A stretch of 64,000 nt of DNA from Temnopleurus reevesii (taxonomy: Eukaryota; Echinodermata; Echinoidea; Temnopleuroida; Temnopleuridae). The translations under genes and the position numbers were made by a program. The stretch is from assembly GCA_036244855.1 (NCBI GenBank), contig BQKZ01000437.1, positions 36,254-100,253 on the forward strand, read 5' to 3'. The notes below the pieces were generated by a model. That model was not told where the DNA came from and searched no databases. It saw only the letters and a list, made by a program, of their open reading frames with translations. Below, in pieces: positions 10,645 through 23,674 of the stretch; the first letter of the stretch is position 1; every line of letters starts with the position of its first letter.

Positions 10645-12715
10645 TTTCGTTGTTGTTTAAATATGATTAACTATTGGATGAGTACCTCACAACAATATTG
10701 ACCTTTTCAAATGTTAGATTGGAGTATACTCTATGAGAAACCCACTTCAGAATATTGTGTCCACCATACCATTTTTTTGTTTGATCAGTGAATCTATTCG
10801 AGTATACAGTGGCTCTGTAAACCGCTTATTCAAGGGACCCATCCAAACTCTATATTAGCTATTTCAAGAGTCTAATATGCAACGGAGAATTGAGTTTCCT
10901 TTACCATTAGTTACCATGGCAACTTCATTCACATAATTTTCATATTTTGAATAAGAAATGCACTTTTGATATGACCAAGATTCCCAAAGTACATGATAGG
11001 TGATTTGGAATAAATGCATATCTAAAAATATTCTTAAGTAAGCATTCTTCAACGATTATTAAAAACTTCTTTTTTAACATATATATAATATGTGAATACA
11101 AGCAAATGATTAATTTTAAGAAATTTTGATCTCATTCTGTAGATAGGCGTATGAAAGAAATAAAAATAATGATAACATAATGATATCAGCTATGTAAAGG
11201 AAATATTTGACTATTATAATCTCTTCGATTTCAAGCAAGATCACATTATGAAATGAAAAAAAAAATTAAGTATCCTTCCAGCTGTTGCTTAATGTAAATA
11301 GTTCTTTACAGAATGTCCCCTTTTTAAACCAACATTTGAGTGGTTGTTATTTAAACAAAACGGAAGGTTTTTAATCAACATGTGTAAGAGTTTACAGACA
11401 TTAGTAAAGCAGAATTAAGATTAAAGTATAGGTTTGGTACCGGATTTTTTTTAAATGTGTTATCATATCTATCAATTATTTAAAGTTAAATGATTAAATT
11501 ATGGAGTAAACCATATATTCCCGTTATGATCTTGATTAACAAACATTGAAAACAGCAAGTGGGACAATATCCAATTGTTCATTACTCTTGTTTATAGATA
11601 ATTTTCTTGAAAGTGGTTAAGCAGATGCTATTTTTTTTCATTTTGACAAGATTACTATTCCTCGCATATTTGTTTAAGTTTATGAAAAAGGTTGTTTTGG
11701 GTTATTGTAAGTAACATCGTTTATGTTTAAACACACTTTCAACTTCTAACCAGGTGCTTTCTATTTATCCAAAGCTGATATACAGCCCACACAGAAAAAC
11801 CCATTCAGTTCTATTACACATGAACCTGTTCAATCTCACCAGTCAAAACAGTATCAGATGAACTTGCCCTTTACAAATTCTAAATGAGTATGAAACCAAT
11901 ATCACATCCGCAGCTCTAAGTAGGTCTTCATCAATGGTGTATACTTATATTACCAATTGCACGAAAGGGACGCGAACAGTGCTACAAAATAATATGCTGC
12001 TTACACTCTTGATATAAAGATAAAATAATGAAGAAAACATACAAATCTTAATTAATTCTCTTCCCAATTGCACCAACGTCAAAACAAAGTCTCTTGATTA
12101 GAAGCTTACTTCCGTCGATTGCATACAGAGTTGCCTGATTTGTTTTTGTTCATTTTGTAGAGGAAAGGAATGAAAAAAAAAATAAACATAAAATGAATTT
12201 GTTTGAAAAAAATTTACAAAATAATTTTGAGAATGACCCATTTTTTTCACTTTCTTTATAGATCACATTCATAGGGAAGAGAAAAATTAGGCGCCAATAT
12301 CTTTCTTATCGGTGTTCTCTGTTTTTCGTGTTTTCTTCTCCCATGATCTTTTCTCTACTACTCTTTTTTATACACATTTCGTCAATTCATTTAGAAACAG
12401 GTGAACCAACCCTGTCTCCAACCATATACATACTATTTTTAATGTATTTTAAGCATTATCATTTAAAATAACAGTACATAAGGAAAAGTAAATAAGACTG
12501 CATGGAAGTAGATTGTAGGAGCAACAAAAAATGTTGGACATACACGTAACTGCGAAAAAGCTTTGCCTGAAGTTCGTTCCATAAACGTCCAAATTGAATC
12601 TCAAACAAGGGGGGACACATCCCCCACTCCATGCATTCGTGACGCCAGAATTCATCATATTTTCATCCAACCTGTTTTCTTCTATACCTTTCCATTTATC
12701 CTCAGGCAGTCAGTC
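10645..12715. other. Intergenic, AT-rich, no gene
   Basis: No coding region or clear repeat. A perfect RFX X-box match (gttaccatggcaac) occurs at 10910-10923. The rest is featureless to me. Confidence 0.5.
10910..10923. promoter_or_regulatory. X-box (RFX) motif
   Basis: gttaccatggcaac fits the bipartite consensus GTNRCC-N2-RGYAAC exactly. No gene start is recognised beside it, so function is unproven. Confidence 0.3.
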
Positions 12716-12719
12716 CTCT

Positions 12720-13280
12720 GATTGAATATATATCTAGTTGAATTGATGCAAGAAGGCCATATATCCCATCATTCGATCGCTGTCGCAATTTTCTCAATTT
12801 TCTCACATCCTGCAAATGGATTGAATACATATTGAATATAATTAGTGCAAGAACGTCGTATATCCAACCGTCAGATCGATGCCAACATTTTCTCGCTCAT
12901 CCTGCAAATGGATTGAATACATATTGAATAGAATTACTGCAAGAACGTCGTATATCCAACCCTCAGAGCGATATCAACATTTTCTCGCTCATCCTGCAAA
13001 TTAACTCAATATACAATTTACCCTCTTCAAAGTAGAATATATTTTATTGAATTGCTGCAAGAATATCCCCTTCTTAGGTCGCTGTCATAATTCATTTGTT
13101 ATTAGCAAAAACATATTTAAACAGGATAACAAAACCAATTATATACAAAGGTAAAAATTGGTTTTCATCTTGATTCTGGAAAATTGATTTATTTCACCGT
13201 TCATCCTGTAAATTATTTGAATATCTATGAATATGATTATTGCAACATGGTCATACATCCTATACTTATTATACTCATTA
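12720..13280. repeat. 92-bp tandem repeat, about 4-5 diverged units
   Basis: Unit starts at 12720, 12819, 12911, 13003 and, more degenerate, about 13208. Each unit has gattgaata...gaat, then tgcaagaa, a cgtcgtatatcca block, and ends tcatcctgcaaatg. The two central units are the most alike, with exactly 92 bp spacing. Confidence 0.85.
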
Positions 13281-13284
13281 TTTT

Positions 13285-13555
13285 CTACCGGATTATTCAT
13301 ATGCAAAGAGGAAACTAAAATTCATGGGAAGAGAAGAGGATTTAAATTACCTGTAAAATTCAAAGCTGAGACAGACCGTCTTTATACAGAGTTATTGGGG
13401 AAAAACTACAATTTTGAACAATATCGATGGGTAAAAAATGACTGTCCAAATTAAAGAACATTTGTATCAATAACCTTAGCCAAACCTAAATACCGATTCC
13501 CTCCACAGATTTAGGGACTCACCTAAATAACCATAATCATTAAAGTCCAAAATAC
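13285..13555. other. Intergenic, nothing recognised
   Basis: A short open frame (to 13454) has no recognisable feature. No repeat seen. Confidence 0.4.
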
Positions 13556-13559
13556 ATTT

Positions 13560-13835
13560 CGTAATTTAACAAACGACGCGGCCCTAACGCACTATATAGC
13601 ATGTACCTCGTCGTTCTGCAAGCGACAGTGCGAAATCTGTTCGAGTGCTAACTGTGGTGTGGGCGGGTTTTGTGCGATGGCGATGGAATTGTGTGGGGGA
13701 CCCAATAGACTAGTCACATAGACGTTAATGAGATTCGGGCGCGCCATTAGTTAATTACAGGATTGAGTTGGCATGGTAAGCTCGCGAATAGTGCCTGATG
13801 GATGCTGGTATTTGCAGGACTTAGCGTATGTCTAC
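13560..13835. promoter_or_regulatory. GC-rich island, possible regulatory element or first exon
   Basis: CpG-containing sequence set sharply in AT-rich flanks. It has tatata at about 13592, gggcggg near 13660, ttaattac near 13750 and a donor-like catg|gtaagc near 13776. No protein family is recognised in any frame. Function is inferred from composition alone. Confidence 0.25.
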
Positions 13836-15030
13836 ACATGAAAATGCAGTGCTGGAATTTTCTCACTGTATATATAAAATATATCGGTATTCGCAGATTT
13901 TTTCAACCTTACCAGAAATTTCACACAGGAAAAGGTAAATCTGGGGTGCATTATTTCAGGCTTCTTCTATTATAATTCTCGAATTCCCTATATAAAAGAT
14001 GTAATAGAGCTAATTTGCTTCAAGAAATAAGACATGTTTGACAAACTTATCTAGGAAGAAATAAATAAAATATATACATGAAAGAACTATCAGGATATTT
14101 CTCACTGTACAACACCAGGAAAAGTGGATAGACCTTAATTAATCAGTTACTACCAGTTTTACGCTGCTGACAAAATCACAAGAATAATGGCTCTCTTAGG
14201 ACTTAACACGGTTAAAAAAATGAATAATGCAGCAACCAAATTGAAAATGTCCTTTCTTACGTACTAAAAGTAAAATTATTCAAAAATATTGTTCAAGCTC
14301 GGTGATTAGGCCATTGAACATGAGACATGTGAGGGAAACCAAAATGGCACATATACAATAATTATAAGGGTAAGAAAAATGTTAATTAGTACAAGGAAAA
14401 AGCAAGTGAAATTGAGAGATGATGAAAGAAGGCGAGTCTGTGATGGGGGGAATTAATTTGGAGAACACGGAATGGGTGAGACGGAGAGAGCATAAAAAGA
14501 GTGATTAAAGCTTGATCGCTGTTTACTCTTTAAAGTCGAATTTACATTGAGAGTTAATGGGCTGTCTCATTTAAACACTCTAACAGGCAGATGTTTGACA
14601 GGGTTCTAATTAGCCTTGCTTTCAGGTCACCTGAATCTTAAACAGTATGCATTTCGCCTTTATAAAGACGCCTAGATTATTTTCAGACTAAGCAGAGTTA
14701 TGACAAAAATGTGAAAAAAGAACGCGCCAAACCAAAAACAGACCAACAGAAACACCAAAATTATTCAGCATTAAGTAGAAATTTGATTTACATTAAGCGT
14801 TGTAATATTTTTAGAATGTATAAATTTTTCAAATTAATAAATAACTTTATTATGATAAAAAAACCGTACTTTTGATTACAATAATCGAAAATAATGATGT
14901 TATTAAAATAAAAATAAATGAACCTAGTCTCATTAAACTCGGTTATAAAAAAATCGTATTTCTATCGCGCTCTACAATAACCAAAAGGGTTACTTATACC
15001 TCTCTAAAAGAAACAGGCGCGCAAGCACAG
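13836..15030. other. Intergenic, AT-rich, no gene
   Basis: No coding or RNA feature seen. Confidence 0.5.
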
Positions 15031-15035
15031 CATGT

Positions 15036-15395
15036 ATAGACATTAACATATCTATACCAGGAAAATTGGGTAAAAACACTCAAAAGATTTAATAGACGCC
15101 ATATTGGGATCATTTTGCAGGGAGTGAAAAACTCGAAAGCCAGCTCCATGCTTAGCTTTACTGGCCAGAAAACATCGCTCCCTGATAACCAAAAAGTTTA
15201 TTTTAACTTTAAATATTGCATGTAGGCAAGCAATCATAGAATTGATAGACATTAAAATATTCATTACGGGGAGGGGGGGGGGATTGTGTAAAAAAGACTA
15301 AAAAAGATTTAATAGACGCCATATTGGGATCATTTTGCAGGGAGTGAGACTCTCGCAAGCCAGCTCCATGCTTAGCTCTACTTGCCAGAAAACAT
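15036..15395. repeat. Diverged direct duplication, about 210-220 bp apart
   Basis: The block with aatagacgccatattgggat and cattttgcagggagtga lies at 15091 and again at 15311, followed in both by agccagctccatgcttagct. Each copy is preceded by a tagacattaa segment (15038 and 15246). The second copy has gained a run of 10 G (15273-15282). Confidence 0.85.
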
Positions 15396-15399
15396 ACGT

Positions 15400-16160
15400 A
15401 AGTGCGTCACACAAACTATCCCCTGACATTAGAAGAGAGCTTGGTGGCTTATAGTGGAATTTCCACTGGGAGTGTTACGATGAAATCAAATCCATATAAA
15501 TTAACATATTCTGTATCACAACACCCATAAACACTGTATGCATGTAGCGCATAATATTTTGTTGGGAATTTAGAAGAAAACATTTGAAATAAAAAACAAG
15601 TGAATAAAAAGAGTCATGGGTTTTTGTGAAACTGATTTTTATTATTAGGGGTACATACTCCACCAATTGTACAAGATTAGTAAGACATACGAATAAATGA
15701 ATAAGTACATTTTATTTATAATATTTTTTTCTTCAAATAAACGTTGTATACCTGTATACGTTTATCTTATTTATCTTTTTTTTTTTTAGAAATAATTTCC
15801 AAACGTTTTAGCTCCCCTTCACTTATAACTGAAAAAAAATGGACTTATTTTTCTGTAACATGCATCTGTTGAGGTAGGAATTAAACAGTATTATAATAAT
15901 TCCTTCAATTGATTTATGAAAGAAAATTGTTGACGAAATCACATAAACCATATTTTGTTCATAATAATGACAAACCCAAAATTATATATTAGCATTAAAT
16001 AAAGGTCATCACACTTTGTTTTCACTCATCCCATATAAAAACGAGACAGTACCCTGGCTCTGCTCTATACGAATTCAATTAGCAAGCTGCAGTTTAATCT
16101 TGAAATATGCATGCCTGATTCAATAGCTAACTTGCCTCTATAAAGAGCAGCCCGTCCCAA
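15400..16160. other. Intergenic, AT-rich, no gene
   Basis: No coding region, RNA gene or repeat that I can support. Confidence 0.5.
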
Positions 16161-16164
16161 ATCG

Positions 16165-16398
16165 CCCTGGTCACACATTCGCGTTAATACGAGGTTTTCG
16201 AAATTAGTGAACGGAGACTTGTGGACGATAGAAAACGAGTGCGCATGCTGATGACTTTTGTCCGCATTACAATGATGCGCATATCAGTTGCGAATTTGTG
16301 ACTTAATGTGCACATTGGATGCGCATTCGTCTTCTACCTTCCACAATTCTGGGTCCACCAATTTCGAAAATCCACGAATAGCAAAATTATGACCATAG
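16165..16398. mobile_element. Foldback element, family D
   Basis: Long imperfect inverted arms. The left begins ccctggtcacacattcgcg and runs through ttttcgaaattagtg to acttgtgg (about 16222). The right arm on the other strand begins ctatggtcataatt, with ttttcgaaattggtg and ttgtgg. The terminal cctggtcacac resembles the ends of the elements at 10.4, 34.3 and 51.7 kb. Confidence 0.65.
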
Positions 16399-16399
16399 T

Positions 16400-18165
16400 A
16401 AGATATACTGCGCAAAATGTTATGGATTGCTATTAAATTTGCATATGAATGTTGTATACGATGTTCTATAGTTCATGAAATACCCTCGAACCAGGGATCT
16501 CCCCTCTCAATTCCCTGCTCAAACGAATTTATTTAGCATGATATCAAACACACTGTAGTACTCTTTACACATGAGCGATCTCAGTTGTTGCATGATTTCT
16601 CTCTCTGAAGTAAGCATTCTGGTAAGTAATCCCATAGTGAGGTGGGACAATCAACAAGTGAATTTTTCAATCCAAACATCTCCCCTTTGTAATTTCGCGC
16701 ACATGGAACGCATTTTCATATTGCATATTCACTAGGCATAAACTAAAAAATGTGTCTGCGCCATTATCTTTTTCCATCGGGTATGCGCTGTAATGAGGAA
16801 GATAGTCGCTCACTTTTATCGAGAGCTACATCTAAACGAGTCCCCATTAGGTATCTAATGCACCAATCTAAGCGGCAAGCGGGGTATTAAAAATCATAGT
16901 CTGTCGCTGAGACTCAAACAAAATGGATTTATGTCCATTATATTGTCCGTTTTTCATGAAGTATTGGTAGTCAAATGGCAAGGTTGCATGAAACCAGTTG
17001 CAATTTAATTGAAATGTGTTCTTCTACCGAGTTTACACACATTTCAAATATGATGCCCGTTGAATTGTTGCTATGTCGATATTTATTTATCCTCATGCAA
17101 CAGTACGTTTGGCTACTGCTACTGCGTGAAAGAAATGGGCGATATGTCTAAAGATGAAGGGATCCGAGGCCAGAAAAAAAAACACCAGACAAAACGATAT
17201 TTAAACAAACAAGTAGGCCTAATTTCTCACCTTTCTACGGCTGAAATGAGAACCCCATTTTGGGAAATTCTTATTATGACCCTAATAAGCTGATATTGCC
17301 CATTTGTAGATATACTTTTGAGCATTGGTAAGTCTCTGAATAAAAATTTAATACCAAAACGTTCACGGAAGATCAGCATATATTTATCTATTTTTTAACA
17401 TCAATTTCCCCATCCTTGTGATTTTGCAATTTGCAGTATCGAATATTTTGCTTTAAAATTATCTTTCGTAGGCAGCTGCCTTCACAATTATCGTAAATCC
17501 AAGATTTTGGTCTTTCACATATTGTAAGGCAACGTGAGAGTATCTAGGTATGACATTTAATGTTGTACCTAGGAATTTTTCGATACCTAGGAATTTCTGC
17601 TGAAAGGAAAATCCAGTGCACAATAATACATACTTTATGAAATCATTGAACAGTTGATACAATATGCAACGGAATGAACAAACGAGAATATCTCTTTCAA
17701 CTCACTAAGCTCAATACACAACTCTTTCAGAAATAGCTGTGACTGATTCTGCCATTTGATTTCAGAAATATTGATTTTTAGAAACATTCATCTAGAATTC
17801 ATTTCAAGCAGGCTATTCATTATCCCCAGCATAAAATGCATAGCTCAGTTCTGCTTATGAAGCCGTTTAGAATCCACCGGTGCATGCTTTTTCGAGATTG
17901 ATAAAAGCTTTTTTTGAATAATCCCTCGTTAATTGCACGCGAATGCATACACTAAAATTGTGCAGTCTGGAATACAGTAATCTTATGACATTAGATTATC
18001 ACCACGGTTGTGTGTCCGAGAGATTATTTCAACACTGTTGCCATGACAACACCTACATCATTTCGTCAATTTCCTGATCTCACCCAGCCATGGGTCCTAT
18101 AATACACGGCTTAGAGACTGCACTCTAAACCCATTCGGATTTTCATCTGGTACTCTCTATTTCTT
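16400..18165. other. Intergenic, no gene
   Basis: Nothing coding recognised. A short direct repeat of cctaggaattt occurs at about 17567 and 17586. An X-box-like gttgccatgacaac lies at 18037-18050 (one mismatch). Confidence 0.45.
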
Positions 18166-18475
18166 TACCCTTTTTCTATCTAGCTCCCCTCTATTTGTGT
18201 TTCTCCTCCCCTCTCTTTCTCTCTCTCTGTCTTCCTCCCTCGCTATCTCTCTCTCCCTTTTCTTTCTCCTATCCCTCTCATGTACTCATAATTTCATCAA
18301 CTATCTCCATTTACTTCTATTTTATTTAGGTACAAAGCAAAACTGAGAGATCTAAACAATCATCTCAATTTCTATCTTTCAAAACACATGCCTTGACATA
18401 TTCTCCTGAATCTATATCTCCCACTGTCTCCCCTTTGTCTCTCTATCTCTCTTCCTCTCTTCCTACGTAACAATC
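18165..18475. repeat. Pyrimidine-rich (CT) low-complexity tracts
   Basis: Two CT-rich patches, about 18165-18280 and 18410-18465, separated by ordinary sequence. Confidence 0.6.
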
Positions 18476-18694
18476 TCGCTGTTGGTACCTGGCGTTATAT
18501 GTATTAATTTCTCAATGTATTGATGCATCTCGCGTTCCTATTCTATCTCTTTTATCAGTCGCTTTTGTTTAACTCAATACGCACAAAGTAGAATGATTGT
18601 AACAAAAGTTCAGTATTTTAGGTCATACCTTGATTATTTTAATCATTTAAAAATTCATTTTCTTATTTTTCATTTTTCATAGTATGTGTTCTTG

Positions 18695-18791
18695 TATATA
18701 TATCTGCAATTCGGCCATTAGGCCGCGAAAGATATTGTGATTTAAACCTTTTTAAATAAATATAAATGAATGAATAAATAAATAAATAAGA
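18695..18791 (+). mobile_element. Possible 3' end of a non-LTR retrotransposon
   Basis: Contains a small hairpin-forming ggccattaggccgcg followed by sequence leading into a tandem (aata)n tail at 18750-18790. This is typical of LINE 3' ends that finish in short tandem repeats. No reverse-transcriptase sequence is present. Confidence 0.3.
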
Positions 18792-19395
18792 TTTACTTTT
18801 AACTATTTCCCCAATATATTTAAGTTTATGTTTCGGTTGAGATTCATACATCAGATGACCAATGTTAGACTCGTGAACACGTATTTTTATAGCATATTCA
18901 AACATCCCCGTAACACATACATATTAAAGCACAATGCTGCATTCTGGTGCACTGTTTGTGCACGGCTGCTGCAATCAAATGATTCTGAGAGGAATGCAAT
19001 TACGTCTGAAATGAAATTAGTGTCGTCAGATAATTCAATAAAATATGTCTACTGGTGCACCAACATGTTTGCGTAAAGTGATCTCTCTTTTTGAGTTAAG
19101 GCACTTTGGATACAATTGAATTACATCATTCCTTCGTTGCTGTAACACTTAAGTGGCCTTTTCAAGTTACATTCTGCGTTTTATTTGCATGTAACAAAGT
19201 ATCAGTTATCAAGGAGATGTACGATTGCAAAATAAAACTTATGAAAAAAAATGGGTCCTAAACATCACCACCACTACTAAAAAAAGGCGAATGCTCAAAT
19301 TACCATTATAATTTGTGGCGTAAGTGAAAATATGAATCAATTCCAAGCACAGAAGCATAGATACAATCACCAAACCCCCACAACCACCCAGAAAA
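18792..19395. other. Intergenic, nothing recognised
   Basis: No gene or clear repeat. Confidence 0.45.
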
Positions 19396-19397
19396 AC

Positions 19398-19539
19398 AAC
19401 ATACACACACACACACACACACACACATACACCTGCACATTCATCAAGAACCGTATTCGCTTTTAATGGAGATCGACCTAAAACATTGTTTAAAACATGA
19501 ATATTTTTATCGGTTATGCATAAAAGATCACACACACAG

Positions 19540-19574
<35 letters not shown>

Positions 19575-19705
19575 TATCAAGAACGACATTCGCCTTCATC
19601 AGTTCATGCGGATCGACTTTTAAAACGTTTGCTTCGAGAATTTGCTTCACCTGTTTTTTTATCGGTTATACATAAAAGAGCAATTGCAAAGAACACACAC
19701 ACATA
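19398..19705. repeat. Tandem duplication (~152 bp) with (AC)n tracts
   Basis: (AC)n at 19402-19426 and 19530-19574, and a shorter tract near 19690. Between them tcaagaac..attcgc and atcggttatRcataaaag recur about 135-152 bp apart (19509 and 19661). The microsatellite has been duplicated together with its flank. Confidence 0.7.
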
Positions 19706-19709
19706 TGCT

Positions 19710-22700
19710 TAATTGCTCCCATTTTGTTGATATTGAACACACAGATATTGATGAAATAAATCCAACCACGTCCTGGCAAAATGCGACTCAAAATGAGTGT
19801 TATAACGAAATTCTTTACGCCGTTGTGATTGTGATAGTATAGCGTCTTAGGTTTTAGTGTACTAAAAGTCTCTTGTTCCACCTCCACAGAAATTGAATCT
19901 TACTGATAGAAACCTTCTATTAAACACAGAATTCTCAAACATTGATGTTCTTTTCACTTTGAACCTCTCTCAACTAGAAAAATATTTCCTCTTCCTCAAA
20001 CATTCTTCCAGTTTGGATTTTCATTTTCACCATATGCGCGCAGGAACAATACACTTCTTTATCAGTACTACGGTAGTGCGAAGGTACAAATCAGTAAGAA
20101 AAAAAAATCTTCCTCGGGTCACGTGCACCCAATATCCGGGCATTTAAATTGAAAGCAGCAATAACCTTTGCAGCTTTCTTATCCGAAAAGATGGTCATAC
20201 TTGTAGTATTCGGAGTACCATCATCGGTATATACGGAGACTTACATCGGATACAGTTGTGGCAAAACGCGAAGTCTCTTGGAAGATGAACGTGATAAAAG
20301 TAGTTCAATCGCGATAGACATATTGTGTGGAACGGGCAGCAGAGCGAAAAAAATATATATATTTGAGTTGTTGGATATTACAAGAAAAAAGAAATTGCCA
20401 TGAACGAGAGTTTGATGGTATTTTCGCTGCCGTCATCCCTAACCCTATCCCTTCCCCTCCCTCCCTTCTTCGCAGATCATACTCCTCTTTTCCCGATTAT
20501 TTTTTCCAGGAAAGGGAAAAACCAAAGAAAAGAAAGTGAGAATTATCACACAGCTGGAACCAAGGTGCTAAACATGACATAACGTATTATCCTTGTTGGT
20601 GTTAATCCTAGTCGTTCTTAAAGTTAAGACTGACTTTAAGAACAATGTAAGAGCAACTGATATCAGTTATCAGGTTATTGTGCTAAGTGATTGAGAATCT
20701 CGCATTATGATACTCAAGGCTTTCTTAACTTGATGAAGCAATGTCAATATGATGCCGTTTTTAAAGTTCAGAATGACTTCAAGGGTTGATGTAATAATAC
20801 TGAGAATGATGATCGTTAGGTTCACAACCATTTATCACAATAACTGAGACTGATATTGTTGATAAAGTCTTTCGTAACCCAGTATACCATGCAGAACACA
20901 TACAGTGCTAGGTAAATATCGCGTTTGGTGTAACGAAATTCACGTAGAAAGCGACATGTGTTTAAAAGAAATGCGTATAACACCTCAAATGGTACTCTAA
21001 ACTTGTGTTTGATGCAAAAGACACTAGGTGGTTGTAATTTTAGCACCTTGGTTTAGGCTGTGTCGAAGAAAGGACCGCGACCATGCCCGTAGAAGTTTGT
21101 TTCTGTTATTTTTTTTTAGTTTTACAAGCATGGTTTGCCTCTCCCCCCGTCCCACCCTCTCCCACCCCACTCCCGTTTTCAAAGGGTACAGTCACATACA
21201 TGAATGTGCGTGGAACTGGACACGATTTAGTATAGAAAACTCTTAGCCCCCATGCCGAACATGTTTGCGAGTGTGGACTGTACTTTATAGTAGCGCATAG
21301 CTTGAAGACGACAGGATGTGCTAGCCGGCGAAAAAACCGACGATATGCCATGGCCTCATTTAAAGTAATTATGCATTTCTGTACTATACTGTTTGACCCT
21401 GGCAGCCTTAGGCGCCATAGGGCGAATGGAGGGTATAGGTAAAATTACTGTTTTACTTGGTTGACGAACGTTTTACATATATAATATTGTATGAAAATAA
21501 ACTATGCAACCATATATTTATTTGTCAATGTTTTATAAAGGATTAATAGTATCTTAGAGTTCAGGCTTTAAAAGAGTATGTAACACGAGATGAAACTTTT
21601 CTTAATTTTCAAATACATGTATATTGGGCAACCAAGTAGGGTATATATTGTAGTGTCAGAAGTTTGGGGATTTCGGTTAAGTCTGCTCAATGTTCAATAT
21701 TGTAATGTAAAAGACTAAAATCCTTTCAAGTAACTTATAGCCTACTTGGAGATATCCTCGTTTCGGCAAATTTTAGACCATGATTGGTTAGATGAACCTC
21801 CTCTATTCTTTGCATGTACTGAGTAGTATGAGCGCTGTAACACAAAATATGTAATGATCAAAAAATGTCGTAACTATATGACAAAATGTATACCAAGAGT
21901 AGGTACGAACGATTTATTTCCATTCTAATCACTTTACGTAACACATATGTTTCCATCGATATCGATCATAAGTCTATGCCAAATCATGTACTAAAATTTG
22001 CGATTTCTTACAAACGTGTTTCATGTTATAGGCCTTTGGTCAGTTCAACGGCTAGCACATCATTAGAGTAAGCAAGACTAGATGTTACGTTCTGTCAATT
22101 TACACTGTCAAATCTTATCATCCTTACCTTTAAAGATCCTCTGTTCCCTCTGCGAAATAGCCACTCGCTTCAACCGGACTCGCGTGCCGCAATCGCGTTC
22201 AAAGAAAAGAGTTAATGGACTATGTCTTTCCGGAACCAAATGATTCTTAGTGGCGGAATAGTGTTCTATGTCTTGAAAACAAAATGGCGTTCCACGGCTG
22301 TCATTAACAAACACGCCTTTACTGAAACAAATATTTAGAGTGCTTTCTGTCTTGAGAACCAAATGCGTTTTAACTGCTAGCATTAATAGTCATGCTGGAT
22401 TTTATTTTGATACCCCCTTTAGAATTTTCTGTTGGTTTATTTTTTTAGGACAAAAACATTTTTGTCTTATTTTATTATATAATGCTTCCATTTACTACCA
22501 ATAAATTCATAATATACATGTATCTATGTATGATAGAACAGGTTGATGGCGCATTATCGTGTATTCAATGTATGTCCGAAAATCCTGCTTATGTATTATT
22601 TAAGAATGCTTGAGCCAACACAGGTCGGCCCTTATTTTCATTATTTATTCTAGACGAATTAGCAATATTATTTGTATAATTTATACCTATATTTCTACAT

Positions 22701-22785
22701 GTAATGACAATATAATTCGTAATTTTCAGTCGTCCAATAACGCACTTGTTCACAGAAGTACTCATCAACAATTTATTCTGCACTG
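19710..22785. other. Intergenic, no recognised gene
   Basis: Several short open frames (for example 19893-20147 and 20149-20403, the latter opening on TTG) show no domain, repeat or splice context I can name. A short hairpin at 20613-20643 is listed separately. Confidence 0.4.
20613..20643. repeat. Short perfect hairpin
   Basis: gttcttaaagt, an 8-nt loop, then acttaaagaac's reverse partner actttaagaac. The same nested stem (tcttaaagt, 8 nt, actttaaga) occurs inside the foldback at 39033-39203, so this may be a remnant of that family. Confidence 0.55.
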
Positions 22786-22789
22786 CGCG

Positions 22790-23060
22790 CGGTTTCCTAT
22801 GCACATCAAATGGCGTCGTAGAATGTGCGCCACGCGAGGCGCCACATTCACGTATTGAATCACGTGCGCCATGTGTAGTACCGTTGGCCTGTATCGAGGC
22901 CCCAGAGATGAATCGACTACGCCATTTGTAGTACCAATTGGCCTGTATTCAGGGGCCCAGAATTGAATCGGCAGGCGTGAGCCCGGTGGTCCCGAGTGCG
23001 CTATCCGGCTCCTGCGACTGCGGATGCGCCCGAAAATAAAACGTACCGCGTTCCTACGAA
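22790..23060 (-). mobile_element. Possible tRNA-like SINE remnant with 53-bp tandem unit
   Basis: On the minus strand, tagcgcactcgg fits the Pol III A box (TRGYNNANNNGG). About 22 nt later gattcaattct resembles a B box. Downstream, a 53-bp unit (cgccat..gtagtacc..ttggcctgtat..aggccc on plus) occurs at 22867 and 22920. The region is GC-rich. The box spacing is short and no copy elsewhere in the window confirms a family. Confidence 0.35.
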
Positions 23061-23069
23061 ACCCGTAAG

Positions 23070-23140
23070 GTAAAAAAAAAAGTCAAGTCACGTGACTAAG
23101 TTTGCACGTAACTTGTTTTAGAAAGTCACGTGATTTGTAT
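23070..23140. promoter_or_regulatory. Paired CACGTG E-boxes
   Basis: gtcacgtgac at 23087-23096 and gtcacgtgat at about 23125-23134. A third CACGTG lies at 22861-22866. No adjacent gene start is recognised. Confidence 0.25.
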
Positions 23141-23435
23141 TAGAAAGGTGAAATAAATGATACGCACGTCATACAATCCTACAACTATGCAATTTTAGCG
23201 TTATCCCAGTAATATCTACTGGTTTTTATAATGCATCTGGCGACGACATAAAATGCATTGCCCAGTGCGCCCCATCCGACTTGATTCGTTGGACAGAGGG
23301 TATGACGAAAAGGGGATTGGTTTATTATTTTAGCGAGGAGGGAAAATGGGAGACATCTGGTTTGGAAATGGAAACGGAAAAGTCATGGTTGCAGACCGTG
23401 AGAGACGGACAGTGGGCTGAGCGCAGTGATTGATT

Positions 23436-23670
23436 CAAAAGGACAACATAGGGGTTACGGTCGATGTGAATAATTCAATTGCTCTTTAAAGAACAACATT
23501 TGTTATAAATGTCGCATTGAACAATTCGATACGACTTTAGTTTAAAGGACAACATAGGGGTAATGGCAGATGTGAACAATTCAATCGCACATTAAAGAAC
23601 AATATTTGTTCTAAATGTCACATTGAACGATTCAATGGGACATTGAAGGTTTTAAAGGGTAACGTTACCT
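23436..23670. repeat. 106-bp tandem repeat, two units plus a fragment
   Basis: aaggacaacatagggg starts units near 23440 and 23546. Each continues with gatgtgaa.aattcaat, taaagaacaa.atttgtt and cattgaac.attc. A third partial unit fades out after about 23650. Confidence 0.85.
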
Positions 23671-23674
23671 ACAA

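Noticed and set aside
12720..13280. CRISPR-like array
   Set aside because: The units are long, adjacent and diverged with no unique spacers, and the DNA is eukaryotic.
20149..20403. 84-codon plus-strand frame with mixed composition
   Set aside because: It opens on TTG, shows no recognisable family, and has no splice or promoter context; chance is the simpler reading.
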